From Paraburkholderia phenoliruptrix (GTDB lineage: Bacteria > Pseudomonadota > Gammaproteobacteria > Burkholderiales > Burkholderiaceae), in NCBI RefSeq assembly GCF_019511605.1, contig NZ_JAEUAV010000004.1, forward strand, positions 124,001-188,000: a stretch of DNA of 64,000 nt, given 5' to 3'. Positions 19,116 through 33,141 of the stretch are shown here, piece by piece (position 1 is the first letter of the stretch; every line of letters starts with the position of its first letter). The notes under the pieces were generated by a model. The model saw only the letters and a list, made by a program, of their open reading frames with translations. It was not told the origin of the DNA and did no database searches. Both the position numbers and the translations under genes were made by a program.

Positions 19116-20066
19116 GTGAGCGACCAGTTGCAAAAATTCATGTTCAGCGCGGCGCCGGTGCGCGGCGAGATCGTTTCGCTGCGCAATACGTGGCAGGAGG
19201 TGCTCACGCGCCGCGAGTATCCGGCGCCGGTGCGTACGATCCTCGGCGAGATGATGGCGGCCTGCGCGCTGCTGTCGGCGAATCTGAAGTTCGACGGCAC
19301 GCTGATCATGCAGATTTTCGGCGACGGCCCGGCCAAGATGCTGGTGGTTCAGTGCAGCTCGGACCTGTCGATGCGCGCGACCGCCAAGCTTTCCGGCGAA
19401 GAAGGCAGCACGATCGGCGAAACCGCCTCGATGGTGGAGTTGCTCAACGCAAGCGGTCATGGCCGCTGCGTGATCACGCTCGACCCGCGCGACAAGAAGC
19501 CCGGTCAGCAGCCCTACCAGAGTATTGTGCCGCTTTCCGGCGAAGACGGGCCGCTCAGCTCGATGGCCGAGGTGCTGGAGCACTACATGCATCACTCCGA
19601 GCAGCTCGACACGCGTCTGTGGCTCGCCGCCAACTCCGAGCGGGCGGTCGGCATGCTGCTGCAAAAGCTGCCGGGCGACGGCGGCATCGTCCCGCATCCG
19701 GGCGAACTGGATGCGGACACGTGGGAGCGCGTGTGCACGCTCGGCAGCACGCTGTCGCAGGACGAACTGCTGAAGGAAGAGCCGGAAACCGTGTTCCGCC
19801 GCCTGTTCTGGCAGGAAAACGTCCAGCATTTCGAGCCGGCCAGCGCACGCTTCGAATGCACGTGCTCGCGTGAAAAAGTGGGCTCGATGCTGAAGATGCT
19901 CGGTCGCGACGAAGTGGACAGCGTGATCGCGGAGCGCGGCCATGTCGAGATTCATTGCGAGTTCTGCAACCAGCGGTACGAGTTCGACCCGGTCGACGTG
20001 GCGCAACTTTTTCTCGCCAATGCACTCTCACAAGGTGTGACGCCGGCCGCGGAACAACGGCACTAA
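19116..20066 (+). CDS. hslO: Redox-regulated chaperone Hsp33
   Basis: Holdase chaperone activated by oxidative unfolding, 316 residues. The zinc-binding redox switch is visible as Cys248-Thr-Cys250 and Cys281-Glu-Phe-Cys284, the CxC...CxxC pattern of the family. The N-terminal domain begins SDQLQKFMFSAAPVRGEIV. The GTG at 19116 is chosen because GAGGAAAA precedes it; an ATG at 19071 would add 15 residues without family resemblance. It probably forms an operon with the gamma-carbonic anhydrase gene upstream. Confidence 0.95.
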   Translation: MSDQLQKFMFSAAPVRGEIVSLRNTWQEVLTRREYPAPVRTILGEMMAACALLSANLKFDGTLIMQIFGDGPAKMLVVQCSSDLSMRATAKLSGEEGSTIGETASMVELLNASGHGRCVITLDPRDKKPGQQPYQSIVPLSGEDGPLSSMAEVLEHYMHHSEQLDTRLWLAANSERAVGMLLQKLPGDGGIVPHPGELDADTWERVCTLGSTLSQDELLKEEPETVFRRLFWQENVQHFEPASARFECTCSREKVGSMLKMLGRDEVDSVIAERGHVEIHCEFCNQRYEFDPVDVAQLFLANALSQGVTPAAEQRH

Positions 20067-20238
20067 CAGGGCCGCGGGCCGGCGGTTTGGGCGGTGCCTT
20101 CAGTACACGGCCCAGGGCTCGCGTGGCAGCCCGCCGGCGGTCCGATTCGTGGGTGCCCGGCGGGCACCTCGCACCATGCCCTTGTCACCTGGTTGCTACT
20201 TAGCGTCCGTTTAGGCATCCGATCTATCGGGACTCAAC

Positions 20239-20625
20239 ATGAGCATTTCCACTTCATTGCCAGGCGCCGCGCGCACGCTTGCCGTGCTGACGGCGCTCGC
20301 GAGCCTGTCTGCCCTGACCGGTTGCATGATGGACCCGCCGGGCCCCTCGCCCATATACAGCCGGCTGCCCGCCGACCAGTCGGGCATGGCGAGCACCGCC
20401 CAGCCGCTGACACCAGCGGAGCGGCAACGTTACGATGCGATTGATCAGCAGGTCATGGCCGAGCAGAATCAGGCGATTGCCGCGGAAAACGCCGCGCAGG
20501 CGTGGTCGCGTTATTACAGTCCCCCGGTACCCGTCTCCGTGTACGGCAGCTACTACGGCGGCGGATGGGGCCACGGTTGGGGCACGGGTGTCGGCATCGG
20601 CTACGGGCCTTATTGGGGCTGGTAA
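20239..20625 (+). CDS. Small lipoprotein with Gly/Tyr/Trp-rich C-terminus
   Basis: A 128-residue secreted lipoprotein of unknown function. The signal peptide ends in lipobox LTGC with Cys29; the mature part begins MMDPPGPSPIYSRLP and has a charged helical middle (PAERQRYDAIDQQVMAEQNQ). The last 30 residues are almost wholly Gly, Tyr and Trp (YGSYYGGGWGHGWGTG). Such tails are common in Burkholderia envelope lipoproteins but no function can be assigned. Transcription ends at the hairpin at 20727-20758. The lipoprotein at 47726 has a similar composition but is not an obvious paralogue. Confidence 0.78.
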   Translation: MSISTSLPGAARTLAVLTALASLSALTGCMMDPPGPSPIYSRLPADQSGMASTAQPLTPAERQRYDAIDQQVMAEQNQAIAAENAAQAWSRYYSPPVPVSVYGSYYGGGWGHGWGTGVGIGYGPYWGW

Positions 20626-20726
20626 CGACATACCGGCGTCATGCCTGAATACTCGTTGCAGGCATGCACGAATACAGACCGCTTAAGACTTTTCACGCGG
20701 TCTCCCTGCTGCATGGCGGCAGACGC

Positions 20727-20758
20727 AAAAAAGGCGCGGTTCGCACCGCGCCTTTTTT
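20727..20758. terminator. Bidirectional rho-independent terminator
   Basis: AAAAAAGGCGCGGT and ACCGCGCCTTTTTT form a perfect 14-bp stem around TCGC. It lies between the convergent small lipoprotein gene and ftsB and can serve both. Confidence 0.9.
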
Positions 20759-20844
20759 CGTCCGGGTTCTGCCGCCGCACTGTGGGCCTTGTACCCTGCC
20801 TCCCGCTCGAGGACCACTGCCGCACACGCGGGCTTGCGCCAGGC

Positions 20845-21276
20845 TCAGTGCGCGGGCTTCTTCTCTTTTGCCGCCTTGCCGCCGTGCTTGCGCTCCGGCT
20901 TTGCACGCGACTCCGGATTCGGCACCACATGCAGCGGTGCGGCAGACACCTCGCCGCGAGTCGATGTCGTGGCCGATGGCGCATTGGCCGTCGGCAACGG
21001 TGCATTCGGCGACACGAACTGCACGAACACTTCGCCGTCCTTGACCATGCCCATTTCGTAGCGGGCGCGCTCTTCGACGGCAGCGGTGCCGTTCTGCAGA
21101 TCCTGCACCTCGCCTTGAATGCGCTCGTTACGCAGCTTAGCCTCGGCGTTCTTCTGCACCTGCTGCGCGAGTTGCTGCTGTAGCTCGTGAACGCGCAACC
21201 ATCCGCCATGGCCCCACCACAGCGGATACTGGATCAAAGCCAGCAGAACGATCAGTACAGCAGTGACGAGCCGCAT
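20845..21276 (-). CDS. ftsB: Cell-division protein FtsB
   Basis: Bitopic divisome protein that pairs with FtsL and FtsQ. The 143 residues show a short cytosolic N-terminus, one transmembrane helix at about 3-20 ([20 protein letters not shown]), then a coiled coil ([20 protein letters not shown]) and the conserved [20 protein letters not shown] segment. The C-terminal 40 residues are a Pro/Ala/Lys-rich tail longer than in E. coli (103 residues). The ATG at 21276 is chosen because the upstream extension is basic and lacks family features. It is last in pyrG-kdsA-eno-ftsB. Confidence 0.92.
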   Translation of the reverse strand: MRLVTAVLIVLLALIQYPLWWGHGGWLRVHELQQQLAQQVQKNAEAKLRNERIQGEVQDLQNGTAAVEERARYEMGMVKDGEVFVQFVSPNAPLPTANAPSATTSTRGEVSAAPLHVVPNPESRAKPERKHGGKAAKEKKPAH

Positions 21277-21394
21277 GTAGTAAGCACAATAAATACGCGC
21301 CGCCCTGCGCTTTACGCAGGGCGGCGAGGTCAATCAGACACGAAGGAGAACCGGCTCATCGGTCAGCGCAAAAAACAGTGGTCACAACCATTGA

Positions 21395-26325
<4,931 letters not shown>

Positions 26326-26549
26326 CTGCGATGATCTCCGTTCTGTTCTCGTGCAGCGGATGAAGCTTTGCTGCCTACGGCAGATGCCCGGCGGTGTTCT
26401 GGTAGCCCCGCGGTTTGTGTGCCCGCTCGACAGCGAGTGGAAAGCGCCGCTCGCGTCGGCCGTTTCTCGGCCCTTCCTCGGCCGTTCTACTCTCTACTGT
26501 GATGCCTGCGTGATGCATGGCCACGATCGGCGAACGGCCGCACGAATAT

Positions 26550-29500
26550 TCAGCGATCCATCCAGTAGCGCCGCTGCGTGTCGCGATAGCGCTCGACCGT
26601 GAGCGCGGCCTCTTGCGCATGCTGGCCTTCGCGCGTCGCGAAATGCGGGTCGATGAAAACGCGCACCGCACCGTCCGCGTCGCTCCTGCCCAGCTCGATG
26701 TGACGCGCCGAATAGCGTGCCAGCACACCCGCATTGGGATGATGAAAGCGGTTGCGATAGCCTACCTGAAATAGCGCGACGAGCGGGTCGATAGAATCGA
26801 GGAACGGCTCGGTCGACGAAGTCTTGCTCCCATGATGCGGCACCACGAGCACTTGCGCGCGCAGCATGTCGCGATCGCGCGAGAGCAGCATGCGTTCGGC
26901 GGGCGCCTCGATGTCCGCCGTGAGCAAAGCGGCAAGAGGCGCACCCGGGGCTTGAGGCTTCGCGGAGTGGGTGGGGTTGTCGTTCGGTTTGTCGTTTGGG
27001 TTGTCGTTTGGGTTGTCGTTTGGGTTGTCGTTTGGGTTGTCGTTTGGGTTGTCGTTTGGGTTGTCGTTTGGGTTGTCGTTTGGGTTGCCGTTTGGGTTGC
27101 CGTCAACCTTGTCGTTGGAGTTGCTTCGCCCTCCGCTGCCCGCCTCGCTGCGCACACCGTCATGCGCAGCCGAGCCGCGCACCTCCATTCGGGGCGACGT
27201 GCTCACGCGCAGCACGCAGCAATGTTCGTTTGGCTTGCCTTGCAGGGGCCCGGCGTCGGGCCACAGCATGGCGAACTCGACACCGTCCCACTGCCAGCGC
27301 TGCCCCGCCGCACACGGCAGTGTCTGCGCGCCGTGTTGCCGCGCAATCGCCCATAGCGCGTTAGCGGGCACCAGCGAGGCGACCATCTGGCGAACCTCGA
27401 TCGCCTCCAGCACGGCCGGCGCGCCGCCCGAGTGGTCGGAATCTGCGTGACTGACGATCAGCGTATCCAGTGCATTTACGCCTTGCGCCCGCAAGAACGG
27501 CACGACCACCCGCTCGCCGGCATGAGTCGATTCGGGCCCGGGCCCGGCATCGAACAGCAGCGCATGATGCGCGGTTTCGACTAGCACCGAGCTGCCTTGC
27601 CCGACATCGAGCGCGGTGAGCCGGAAGCTGCCGGGCGGCGGCGCGGACGGCGCCGACGCAACCAGCGGCAACCATGTGAGCGGCGCCGCCCAGCGCAGTG
27701 GCCAGCCGCGCGGCGCAAGACACCACAGCACGCCCGCCGCAGCGGTGGCAAGCGCCCAGCTGTCCGGCTGCGGCAGCCACCAGATCACCCAGCGCGGACC
27801 GGATAGCCACTGCAATCCCGCCATCATCAGGTCGAGCAAGGCGTGCGCGATTCGCAGCGCCGCCGCATCCAGCGGCGCGGGCAGCGCCATGCCAGCCAGC
27901 ACCGCGGGCGTCACGAACACGCTCACCCACGGAATCGCGAACGCATTCGCGAGCGGCCCGATCAATGGAATCTGCGCGAACCAGAGCACTGTCAGCGGCG
28001 CGAGCGCGAGCGTGACCGCAAGCTGCACATGCGCCGCGCCAGGCAACCGCTCGCCGAACGCGCGCAGGCGCCGCGCAGCGGCGGAGCGCAAGCTCGAAAA
28101 GCGCGTGAGGCGCACGAGGCGTGTGAGCCGTGTGAGCCGCGAGAAGCGCGAGCGGTGTGAGAACCACAAGAGGCGCGAGACCCACGACAGGCGTGAGAAG
28201 CGTGAGAGCCGCGAAAACCACGACAAGCGCGAGAGATGTGGGAAGCGCGAGAGGCGTGAAAAGTACGAGAGGCGCAAGAAGCGCGCGAAGCGCGAAAAGC
28301 GCGCCGAAGGCGCGGCTACCGCGCGGCTTTCGTCGTCGACTTCGTCTGCGTGCTGCTCGTGATTCTGCACGCGTGGCCTCCCCGACGTGGCGTAAAGAAT
28401 CGCCCCGACCGCGCAGAAAGACAGCCAGAACCCCGCCGAGGCCACTGCCCACGGATCGATCAGCAACACGAGCCCGAGCGCCCATGCAAGCACCACAGAG
28501 CCCGGCACATTGCGCCCGCTCAGGTAGGCCACCGCGACGACACTCGCCATCCACAGCGCGCGCTGCACCGGCACGTTGAAACCGGCGAGCGCGGCATGAA
28601 GTGCGGCGAACAGCGCGCCGCCCGTCACCGCGACAATCTGCGCGGGCAGACGCAACGGCCAGTGGCGGCCGAGCCATCCCGAGCGCCGCCAGACAGTGCC
28701 GACCAGCCACGCCGCAAGGCCCGCGGCAAAGCCGATATGCAGGCCCGAGATCGCCACCAGGTGACTCGTGCCGGTGGCGCGCATTGTTTGCCAGTCAGCG
28801 CGGGTGATTTCGTCCTGCGCGCCGATTGCGAGCGCCGTCACAATGCCGCGATGCGCCGCGCTCGCGAGCACGGTGTCGATGCGCCTGCGCAGCGCCGCGC
28901 GCCAGCGATCCACGCTCACGCCGATGCCGCGCGCATCCACCCGTAGCTTCACCGCCTGTGCAGTGCCGCTCACATAGCCAGTGGCCCGCACGTTGCGCGC
29001 GAGGAAGGCAGCCTCCGCGTCGCGCAAGCCGAAATTCGCATTGCCGTGCGGTCGCTTCAGACGCACCCGCAAACGCCAGCGCTCGCCGGGCTCGAGCGGC
29101 GGCGGCGGTGCTTCGTCACTGATCCATGCAAGCTGAATGACGCGCGGAAATGCGACCGCCACGGGCGAAGCCACGCCAGACGGCAAAGCATCGGGCGACT
29201 CCACTTCGAAAAGGAAACGCACGCCCTGGTCATCGCGCGCAGGCAAACCTTTGATGCTGCCGAGCACGTCGATATCGCGCCCTTCCCAAGCTAGCGGCAG
29301 GCTCGACGCGAGCCGTGCCTCGGCACGCCACGCGGCATAGCCGAAGCCCGTGCAGCACGCCGCACAGCACAGCGCGCCCCATCCGGCGCAGGACCGCCAG
29401 CGTCGAGACCACGCAAGTGAAGAAGGCCCGCTATGCTGGTCATGCTCATCGCGCTGGCGAGATAGACGCCCCCACCGGCCCCAGCCGGTTACTGCCAACG

Positions 29501-29609
29501 CCGTGCAGCTCAGCAACGCAAGCACGCACCCGCTACGCCAGTCGGGCAGCGCCGCCTGTCGCTGCAGCCACACCACGCCCACCGCAAACCCACACCACCA
29601 CGCTCGCAT
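26550..29609 (-). CDS. comEC: ComEC/Rec2 DNA-uptake channel with two expanded repeat segments
   Basis: Inner-membrane channel of natural transformation, about 1019 residues from the ATG at 29609 (a GTG at 29645 is possible). N-terminal hydrophobic segments, a ComEC_N soluble domain (about 50-220), the competence domain of many transmembrane helices (THLVAISGLHIGF marks its start) and a C-terminal MBL domain with SHADSDHSGG. Two unusual inserts are present: a Ser-Arg-Leu/Phe tripeptide array of about 70 residues inside the competence domain (DNA 28090-28310), and an Asn-Pro-Asn-Asp tetrapeptide array in a loop of the MBL domain (DNA 26975-27106). Both keep the frame. ComEC of this family is usually 750-850 residues, so the inserts account for much of the excess. 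Whether the cell is competent cannot be read here. Confidence 0.92.
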   Translation of the reverse strand: MRAWWCGFAVGVVWLQRQAALPDWRSGCVLALLSCTALAVTGWGRWGRLSRQRDEHDQHSGPSSLAWSRRWRSCAGWGALCCAACCTGFGYAAWRAEARLASSLPLAWEGRDIDVLGSIKGLPARDDQGVRFLFEVESPDALPSGVASPVAVAFPRVIQLAWISDEAPPPPLEPGERWRLRVRLKRPHGNANFGLRDAEAAFLARNVRATGYVSGTAQAVKLRVDARGIGVSVDRWRAALRRRIDTVLASAAHRGIVTALAIGAQDEITRADWQTMRATGTSHLVAISGLHIGFAAGLAAWLVGTVWRRSGWLGRHWPLRLPAQIVAVTGGALFAALHAALAGFNVPVQRALWMASVVAVAYLSGRNVPGSVVLAWALGLVLLIDPWAVASAGFWLSFCAVGAILYATSGRPRVQNHEQHADEVDDESRAVAAPSARFSRFARFLRLSYFSRLSRFPHLSRLSWFSRLSRFSRLSWVSRLLWFSHRSRFSRLTRLTRLVRLTRFSSLRSAAARRLRAFGERLPGAAHVQLAVTLALAPLTVLWFAQIPLIGPLANAFAIPWVSVFVTPAVLAGMALPAPLDAAALRIAHALLDLMMAGLQWLSGPRWVIWWLPQPDSWALATAAAGVLWCLAPRGWPLRWAAPLTWLPLVASAPSAPPPGSFRLTALDVGQGSSVLVETAHHALLFDAGPGPESTHAGERVVVPFLRAQGVNALDTLIVSHADSDHSGGAPAVLEAIEVRQMVASLVPANALWAIARQHGAQTLPCAAGQRWQWDGVEFAMLWPDAGPLQGKPNEHCCVLRVSTSPRMEVRGSAAHDGVRSEAGSGGRSNSNDKVDGNPNGNPNDNPNDNPNDNPNDNPNDNPNDNPNDNPNDKPNDNPTHSAKPQAPGAPLAALLTADIEAPAERMLLSRDRDMLRAQVLVVPHHGSKTSSTEPFLDSIDPLVALFQVGYRNRFHHPNAGVLARYSARHIELGRSDADGAVRVFIDPHFATREGQHAQEAALTVERYRDTQRRYWMDR
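26975..27106. repeat. 12-bp minisatellite, about 11 copies, inside comEC
   Basis: Consensus GGTTGTCGTTTG on the plus strand. Seven consecutive perfect copies run from 26999 to 27082, flanked by two slightly changed units on each side. The minus strand encodes NPND repeats in the C-terminal MBL domain of ComEC. The 12-bp period keeps the reading frame whatever the copy number. Several overlapping frames stay open across the array for the same reason. Confidence 0.95.
28090..28310. repeat. Degenerate 9-bp repeat encoding a Ser-Arg-Leu/Phe array in comEC
   Basis: A purine-rich stretch of about 24 degenerate 9-bp units of the type GCGNGAGAG on the plus strand. In the comEC frame it encodes tripeptides of the form S-R-[L/F], occasionally S-W-F or T-R-L, so an arginine falls at every third residue over about 70 residues. 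Units have diverged, unlike the nearly perfect 12-bp array 1 kb away. Confidence 0.85.
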
Positions 29610-29756
29610 CCGCCCTCCGCCCGCCATGCGCCGGGCGAGCCACACGCATCACCCCGCCTACGCAGCGCAAGGCAGGGCACGGGTCGCGCGCAAGTGCACG
29701 CACGGCCGGGGCGTGGATCTCGCCCGGCGCGAACCACTGTGAATCAAGCGCTTCGA

Positions 29757-30545
29757 TTATGCAGAGGAAACGGCAAGCCGCGGCAGCGCGGCGAGCGCGT
29801 TAGCCGTTGTGCGTAGGGCGGTTTCGTCGGCGGTCGTGCCGCGCAACTGCGCAAGGCCCGCGCCGATGCCGGGAATCTGCTCGGGCGAATTGCGCTGCTT
29901 GTAGATCCAGGCAGGGGGAATGTCTGGCGCGTCTGTTTCGACCACGAGTGCGTCGAACGGCAACTGTTCGGCGAGCCGGCGAATCTGCCGCGCGCGCTCG
30001 AACGTCAGATTGCCGCCGAAGCCCAGATGCATGCCCTGGTCGATATACGCTTTGGCCTGCTGGAAGCTGCCGTTGAACGCATGCGCAATGCCACGGTGAA
30101 TCTGGTGCCGGCGCAGTCCCTTGATTACCTGGTCCTGCGATTTACGCACGTGGCAGATCACCGGCAGGTCGAATTCACGCGCAATCTGCAGTTGGCCGTT
30201 GTAGAAGAATTGCTGACGGTCGTCGTCGAGCCCGTCGACGAAATAGTCGAGGCCGATCTCGCCGATGCCCACGAAGCGCGGATCGTCGAGACTCGCCTCG
30301 ATTTCCGCACGCAGCAATTCGAGGTCGTGCTCCTGCGCGGACGGCGTGAAGAGCGGGTGAATGCCGAGCGCATACACGCCGCCCTCGAAGCTGTGCGCAA
30401 GCTCGCGCACCGCCGCGAAGTTCTCCCGGCCAATTGCTGGAATCACGATACGCCCTACGCCCGCGCGGTGCGCCGCCGCCGCGACATGCTCGCGGTCGGC
30501 GTCGAATTCGGATGCGTCGAGATGGCAGTGCGTATCGATCCACAT
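29757..30545 (-). CDS. TatD-family metal-dependent hydrolase
   Basis: A 262-residue TIM-barrel hydrolase. Metal ligands are visible in MWIDTHCHLDASEFD (His6, His8), GIGEIGLDYF (Glu), VICHVRKSQD (His), the GIAHAFNGS segment (His) and VETDAPDIPP (Asp). TatD proteins are 3'-5' exonucleases acting on DNA and damaged ends, despite the name. The ATG at 30545 is chosen because the conserved start follows at once; 38 further upstream codons are open but unrelated. It lies between lolD and comEC. Confidence 0.93.
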   Translation of the reverse strand: MWIDTHCHLDASEFDADREHVAAAAHRAGVGRIVIPAIGRENFAAVRELAHSFEGGVYALGIHPLFTPSAQEHDLELLRAEIEASLDDPRFVGIGEIGLDYFVDGLDDDRQQFFYNGQLQIAREFDLPVICHVRKSQDQVIKGLRRHQIHRGIAHAFNGSFQQAKAYIDQGMHLGFGGNLTFERARQIRRLAEQLPFDALVVETDAPDIPPAWIYKQRNSPEQIPGIGAGLAQLRGTTADETALRTTANALAALPRLAVSSA

Positions 30546-30696
30546 GGCTTGCCTCGCTAACAGAGTTGGCAACAGGCTTGGCAACAGCGTTTGCCAGAGC
30601 GCCCGCTCATCGCGCCCGGCAGGTTCCGATCGTGCCTGCCAGACAGCCGACGCGGGCATCGCGATGCTTGCCGCGCGGGACTGTCCGGCCGCGCCG

Positions 30697-31440
30697 TCAT
30701 ACCGGAACTGGCGGCTCTTCGTGCAGCACGCCGTCGCGCAGCCGCATGATGCGGTCGCAGCGGCCCGCCAGTTCCGGGTCGTGCGTGACGATCACAAAAC
30801 TCGTTTCGAGCGTGCGCGACAGTTCGAGCATCAGGTTGAAAACCGTGTCCGCGGTGCTGCCGTCCAGGTTGCCGGTGGGTTCGTCGGCGAGCACGCACGC
30901 CGGTTTCGTGACCAGCGCCCGCGCGATTGCGACGCGCTGCCGCTCGCCCCCCGACAGCTCGCCCGGCCGATGTTTCGCGCGATGCGCCATGCCGACGCGC
31001 TCCAGCACGGCGAGCGCTTCGCGGCGCGACGCTTCCGTGGTCATGCGGCGAATGCGCAGCGGCATCGCCACGTTGTCCAGCGCGGAAAACTCCGGCAGCA
31101 GATGATGAAACTGATACACGAAGCCGAGCGCGCGATTGCGCAAGTCGTTGCGCTCGCGCTCGGACAGTTTGGTGAACGGCTTGCCCATGACGGACACATG
31201 GCCCGCGCTCGGATCGTCCAGACCGCCGAGTACATGCAAAAGCGTGCTCTTGCCGGAACCCGACGCGCCGACGATGGCGAGCTTCTCGCCGCGCCGCACG
31301 CTCAGTTGCGTGTTGTTGAGCACCTGCACGTTCAGGCCGCCCTGCACGAACGACTTGGAAATGCCGGTCGCTTCCAGCACATAGGGGTGAGGCGTCATGT
31401 CCTGAGCGGCTACCGATAAGCTTGCGGAACGGTCATTCAT
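30697..31440 (-). CDS. lolD: Lipoprotein-releasing ABC transporter ATPase LolD
   Basis: ATPase of the Lol system, which releases outer-membrane lipoproteins from the inner membrane to LolA. 247 residues with Walker [10 protein letters not shown], signature [15 protein letters not shown], Walker [13 protein letters not shown] and the LolD loop around [14 protein letters not shown]. The start ATG at 31440 overlaps the lolC stop by a few bases, implying coupled translation. An internal ATG at 31398 ([10 protein letters not shown]) is an alternative that gives 233 residues. Confidence 0.95.
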   Translation of the reverse strand: MNDRSASLSVAAQDMTPHPYVLEATGISKSFVQGGLNVQVLNNTQLSVRRGEKLAIVGASGSGKSTLLHVLGGLDDPSAGHVSVMGKPFTKLSERERNDLRNRALGFVYQFHHLLPEFSALDNVAMPLRIRRMTTEASRREALAVLERVGMAHRAKHRPGELSGGERQRVAIARALVTKPACVLADEPTGNLDGSTADTVFNLMLELSRTLETSFVIVTHDPELAGRCDRIMRLRDGVLHEEPPVPV

Positions 31441-32686
31441 AGCGCAGTGCCTCCGCGGGACGAACCCGTGCACCGCGCCAACTCGGATAGAGCGTCGCCA
31501 CCGCCGACATCAGGAAGGCAATGATGCCGATGCGCGCGACGTCGGCGGGAATCAGCTCGGACGGCAACTCGCTGATGAAATACACCGACGGCGGCAGGAA
31601 CTGCACGCCGAGCGCATGCTCGATCATCGGCACGAGCCACGGAATGCTCCACGCAATCAGGCACCCGAGCGCGACGCCCGTTGCGGTGCCAATAAAACCG
31701 ATGGTCACGCCCTGCACGACGAAGATCTTCATGATGGAACGCGGCTGCGCGCCGAGCGTGCGCAAGATCGCGATGTCGGCCTGCTTGTTGGTGACGGTCA
31801 TCACGAGCGAGGACACCAGGTTGAACGCCGCGACCGCGATGATCAGCGTGAGGATGATGAACATCATGCGTTTTTCGATCTGCACGGCCGAGAACCAGGT
31901 CTTGTTCTGCTGGGTCCAGTCGCGGATATACAGGTCGCCCGACAGACTGCGCGCAAGCTGATGCGCGACTTCGGGCGCCCGCTGCATGTCGGCGAGGCGC
32001 AGTCGCACGCCGGTCGGCGCGGGCAGCCGGAACAGCGCCTGCGCGTCCTTGATGTTGATGAGCGCGAGCGTGCTGTCGTACTCGTAATGGCCGGATTCGA
32101 AAATGCCCACCACTGTGAACTGCTTCAGGCGCGGCAGCATGCCGGCCGGCGTGATCGTGCCTTCGGGCGCGACCAGCGTGATCCGGTCGTTGACGGTCAC
32201 ACCGAGGTTGGTCGCGAGATCCGCGCCCAGCACGATGCCGAACTCGCCCGGCACCAGATTGGTCAGCTTGCCGCCTTTCATTTCCTTGCCGATGTCCGAA
32301 ACCTGCGGCTCGAGCGTCGGCTCTATGCCGCGCAGTGCCACGCCGCTTACCGCGTCCTGGCGCGTGAGCAGCGCCTGCGCTTCGACGTAGGGCGCCGCGC
32401 CGATCACTTCCTTGTTCTGGCGCGCTTCCTGAGCGGTGAGTTGCCAGTTGGGCATCGAGCCGGTCGGCGAAAAAATCTCGACGTGCGCGAGCACCGACAG
32501 CATGCGGTCACGCACTTCCTTCTGGAAGCCGTTCATCACGGAGAGCACGACGATCAGCGCCGCGACGCCGAGCGCGATGCCCGACATCGAAACAAGCGCG
32601 ATGAACGAAATGAAGCCGTTGCCGGTCGTGCGTTTGCCGGCGCGCGTGTAGCGCCAGCCAATCTGCCATTCGTAGGGAAATTTCAA
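31433..32686 (-). CDS. lolC: Lipoprotein-releasing ABC transporter permease LolC/LolE (possibly LolF type)
   Basis: Inner-membrane permease, 417 residues: a first helix near the N-terminus ([30 protein letters not shown]), a large periplasmic MacB-type domain at about 50-270, then three more helices and the FtsX-like domain. The start is TTG at 32684-32686, preceded by AAAAGGA; it gives the family start [17 protein letters not shown] and the expected length, and no nearby ATG does. Only one permease gene lies beside lolD, unlike the lolC-lolD-lolE set of E. coli, which fits a homodimeric LolDF-type system if no second permease exists elsewhere. Confidence 0.93.
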   Translation of the reverse strand: MKFPYEWQIGWRYTRAGKRTTGNGFISFIALVSMSGIALGVAALIVVLSVMNGFQKEVRDRMLSVLAHVEIFSPTGSMPNWQLTAQEARQNKEVIGAAPYVEAQALLTRQDAVSGVALRGIEPTLEPQVSDIGKEMKGGKLTNLVPGEFGIVLGADLATNLGVTVNDRITLVAPEGTITPAGMLPRLKQFTVVGIFESGHYEYDSTLALINIKDAQALFRLPAPTGVRLRLADMQRAPEVAHQLARSLSGDLYIRDWTQQNKTWFSAVQIEKRMMFIILTLIIAVAAFNLVSSLVMTVTNKQADIAILRTLGAQPRSIMKIFVVQGVTIGFIGTATGVALGCLIAWSIPWLVPMIEHALGVQFLPPSVYFISELPSELIPADVARIGIIAFLMSAVATLYPSWRGARVRPAEALRYE

Positions 32687-33141
32687 GCGAGTCCTTTTCT
32701 GCGTTCTTCGGCCACCGGGGGCCGCCGCGCCGCGTGGCTGCACATGCGTGCCCTGCCTGCGCCTGCTTGCAGTGACGGCTGCACGGCCCAAGTGCCCTGA
32801 TCATTGGTGTCGCGGCAATCGGGATGGTTCCGGGCGGGCCCACGGCTTTGCAGTCCGCTCCGGATTGCCGGTGCCGTCACCGTCAACCAAGCGCGAAGTT
32901 TGCCATACAATGCCGCCCCGCCGCGCGATGGGAGCAAGCGGAAACAAGCGAGAGCAAGCGGAAACGAGCGCAAACGACCGGCAAAGGCGCGAGCGGGCGG
33001 GAACGCTCCCCCGCTCGCCATTCGCTCGCACAGCCGCGCCGCACCTTGCGCACCATGCGCACCTTGCGTACCTTGCGTACCTTGCGTACCTTGCGCCCCA
33101 ATCGAAACCCGCACGCGCTTTGCCCTACAATGCGCAGCATC
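32687..33141. repeat. Divergent intergenic region with two short tandem-repeat arrays
   Basis: 455 bp between lolC and the RpfE-like gene. A purine-rich array repeats GAGCAAGCGGAAAC at about 32932-32966. A second array has six 9-bp units, consensus TACCTTGCG, at 33042-33095, the last three identical. A 15-bp element TTTGCC(A/C)TACAATGC occurs at 32899-32913 and again at 33119-33133 with one difference; it contains a TACAAT -10-like hexamer both times. The second copy is next to the RpfE-like start. I see no gene here. Confidence 0.85.

Noticed and set aside
26975..27106. CRISPR-like array
   Set aside because: Direct 12-bp units with no spacers; it is an in-frame minisatellite of comEC.
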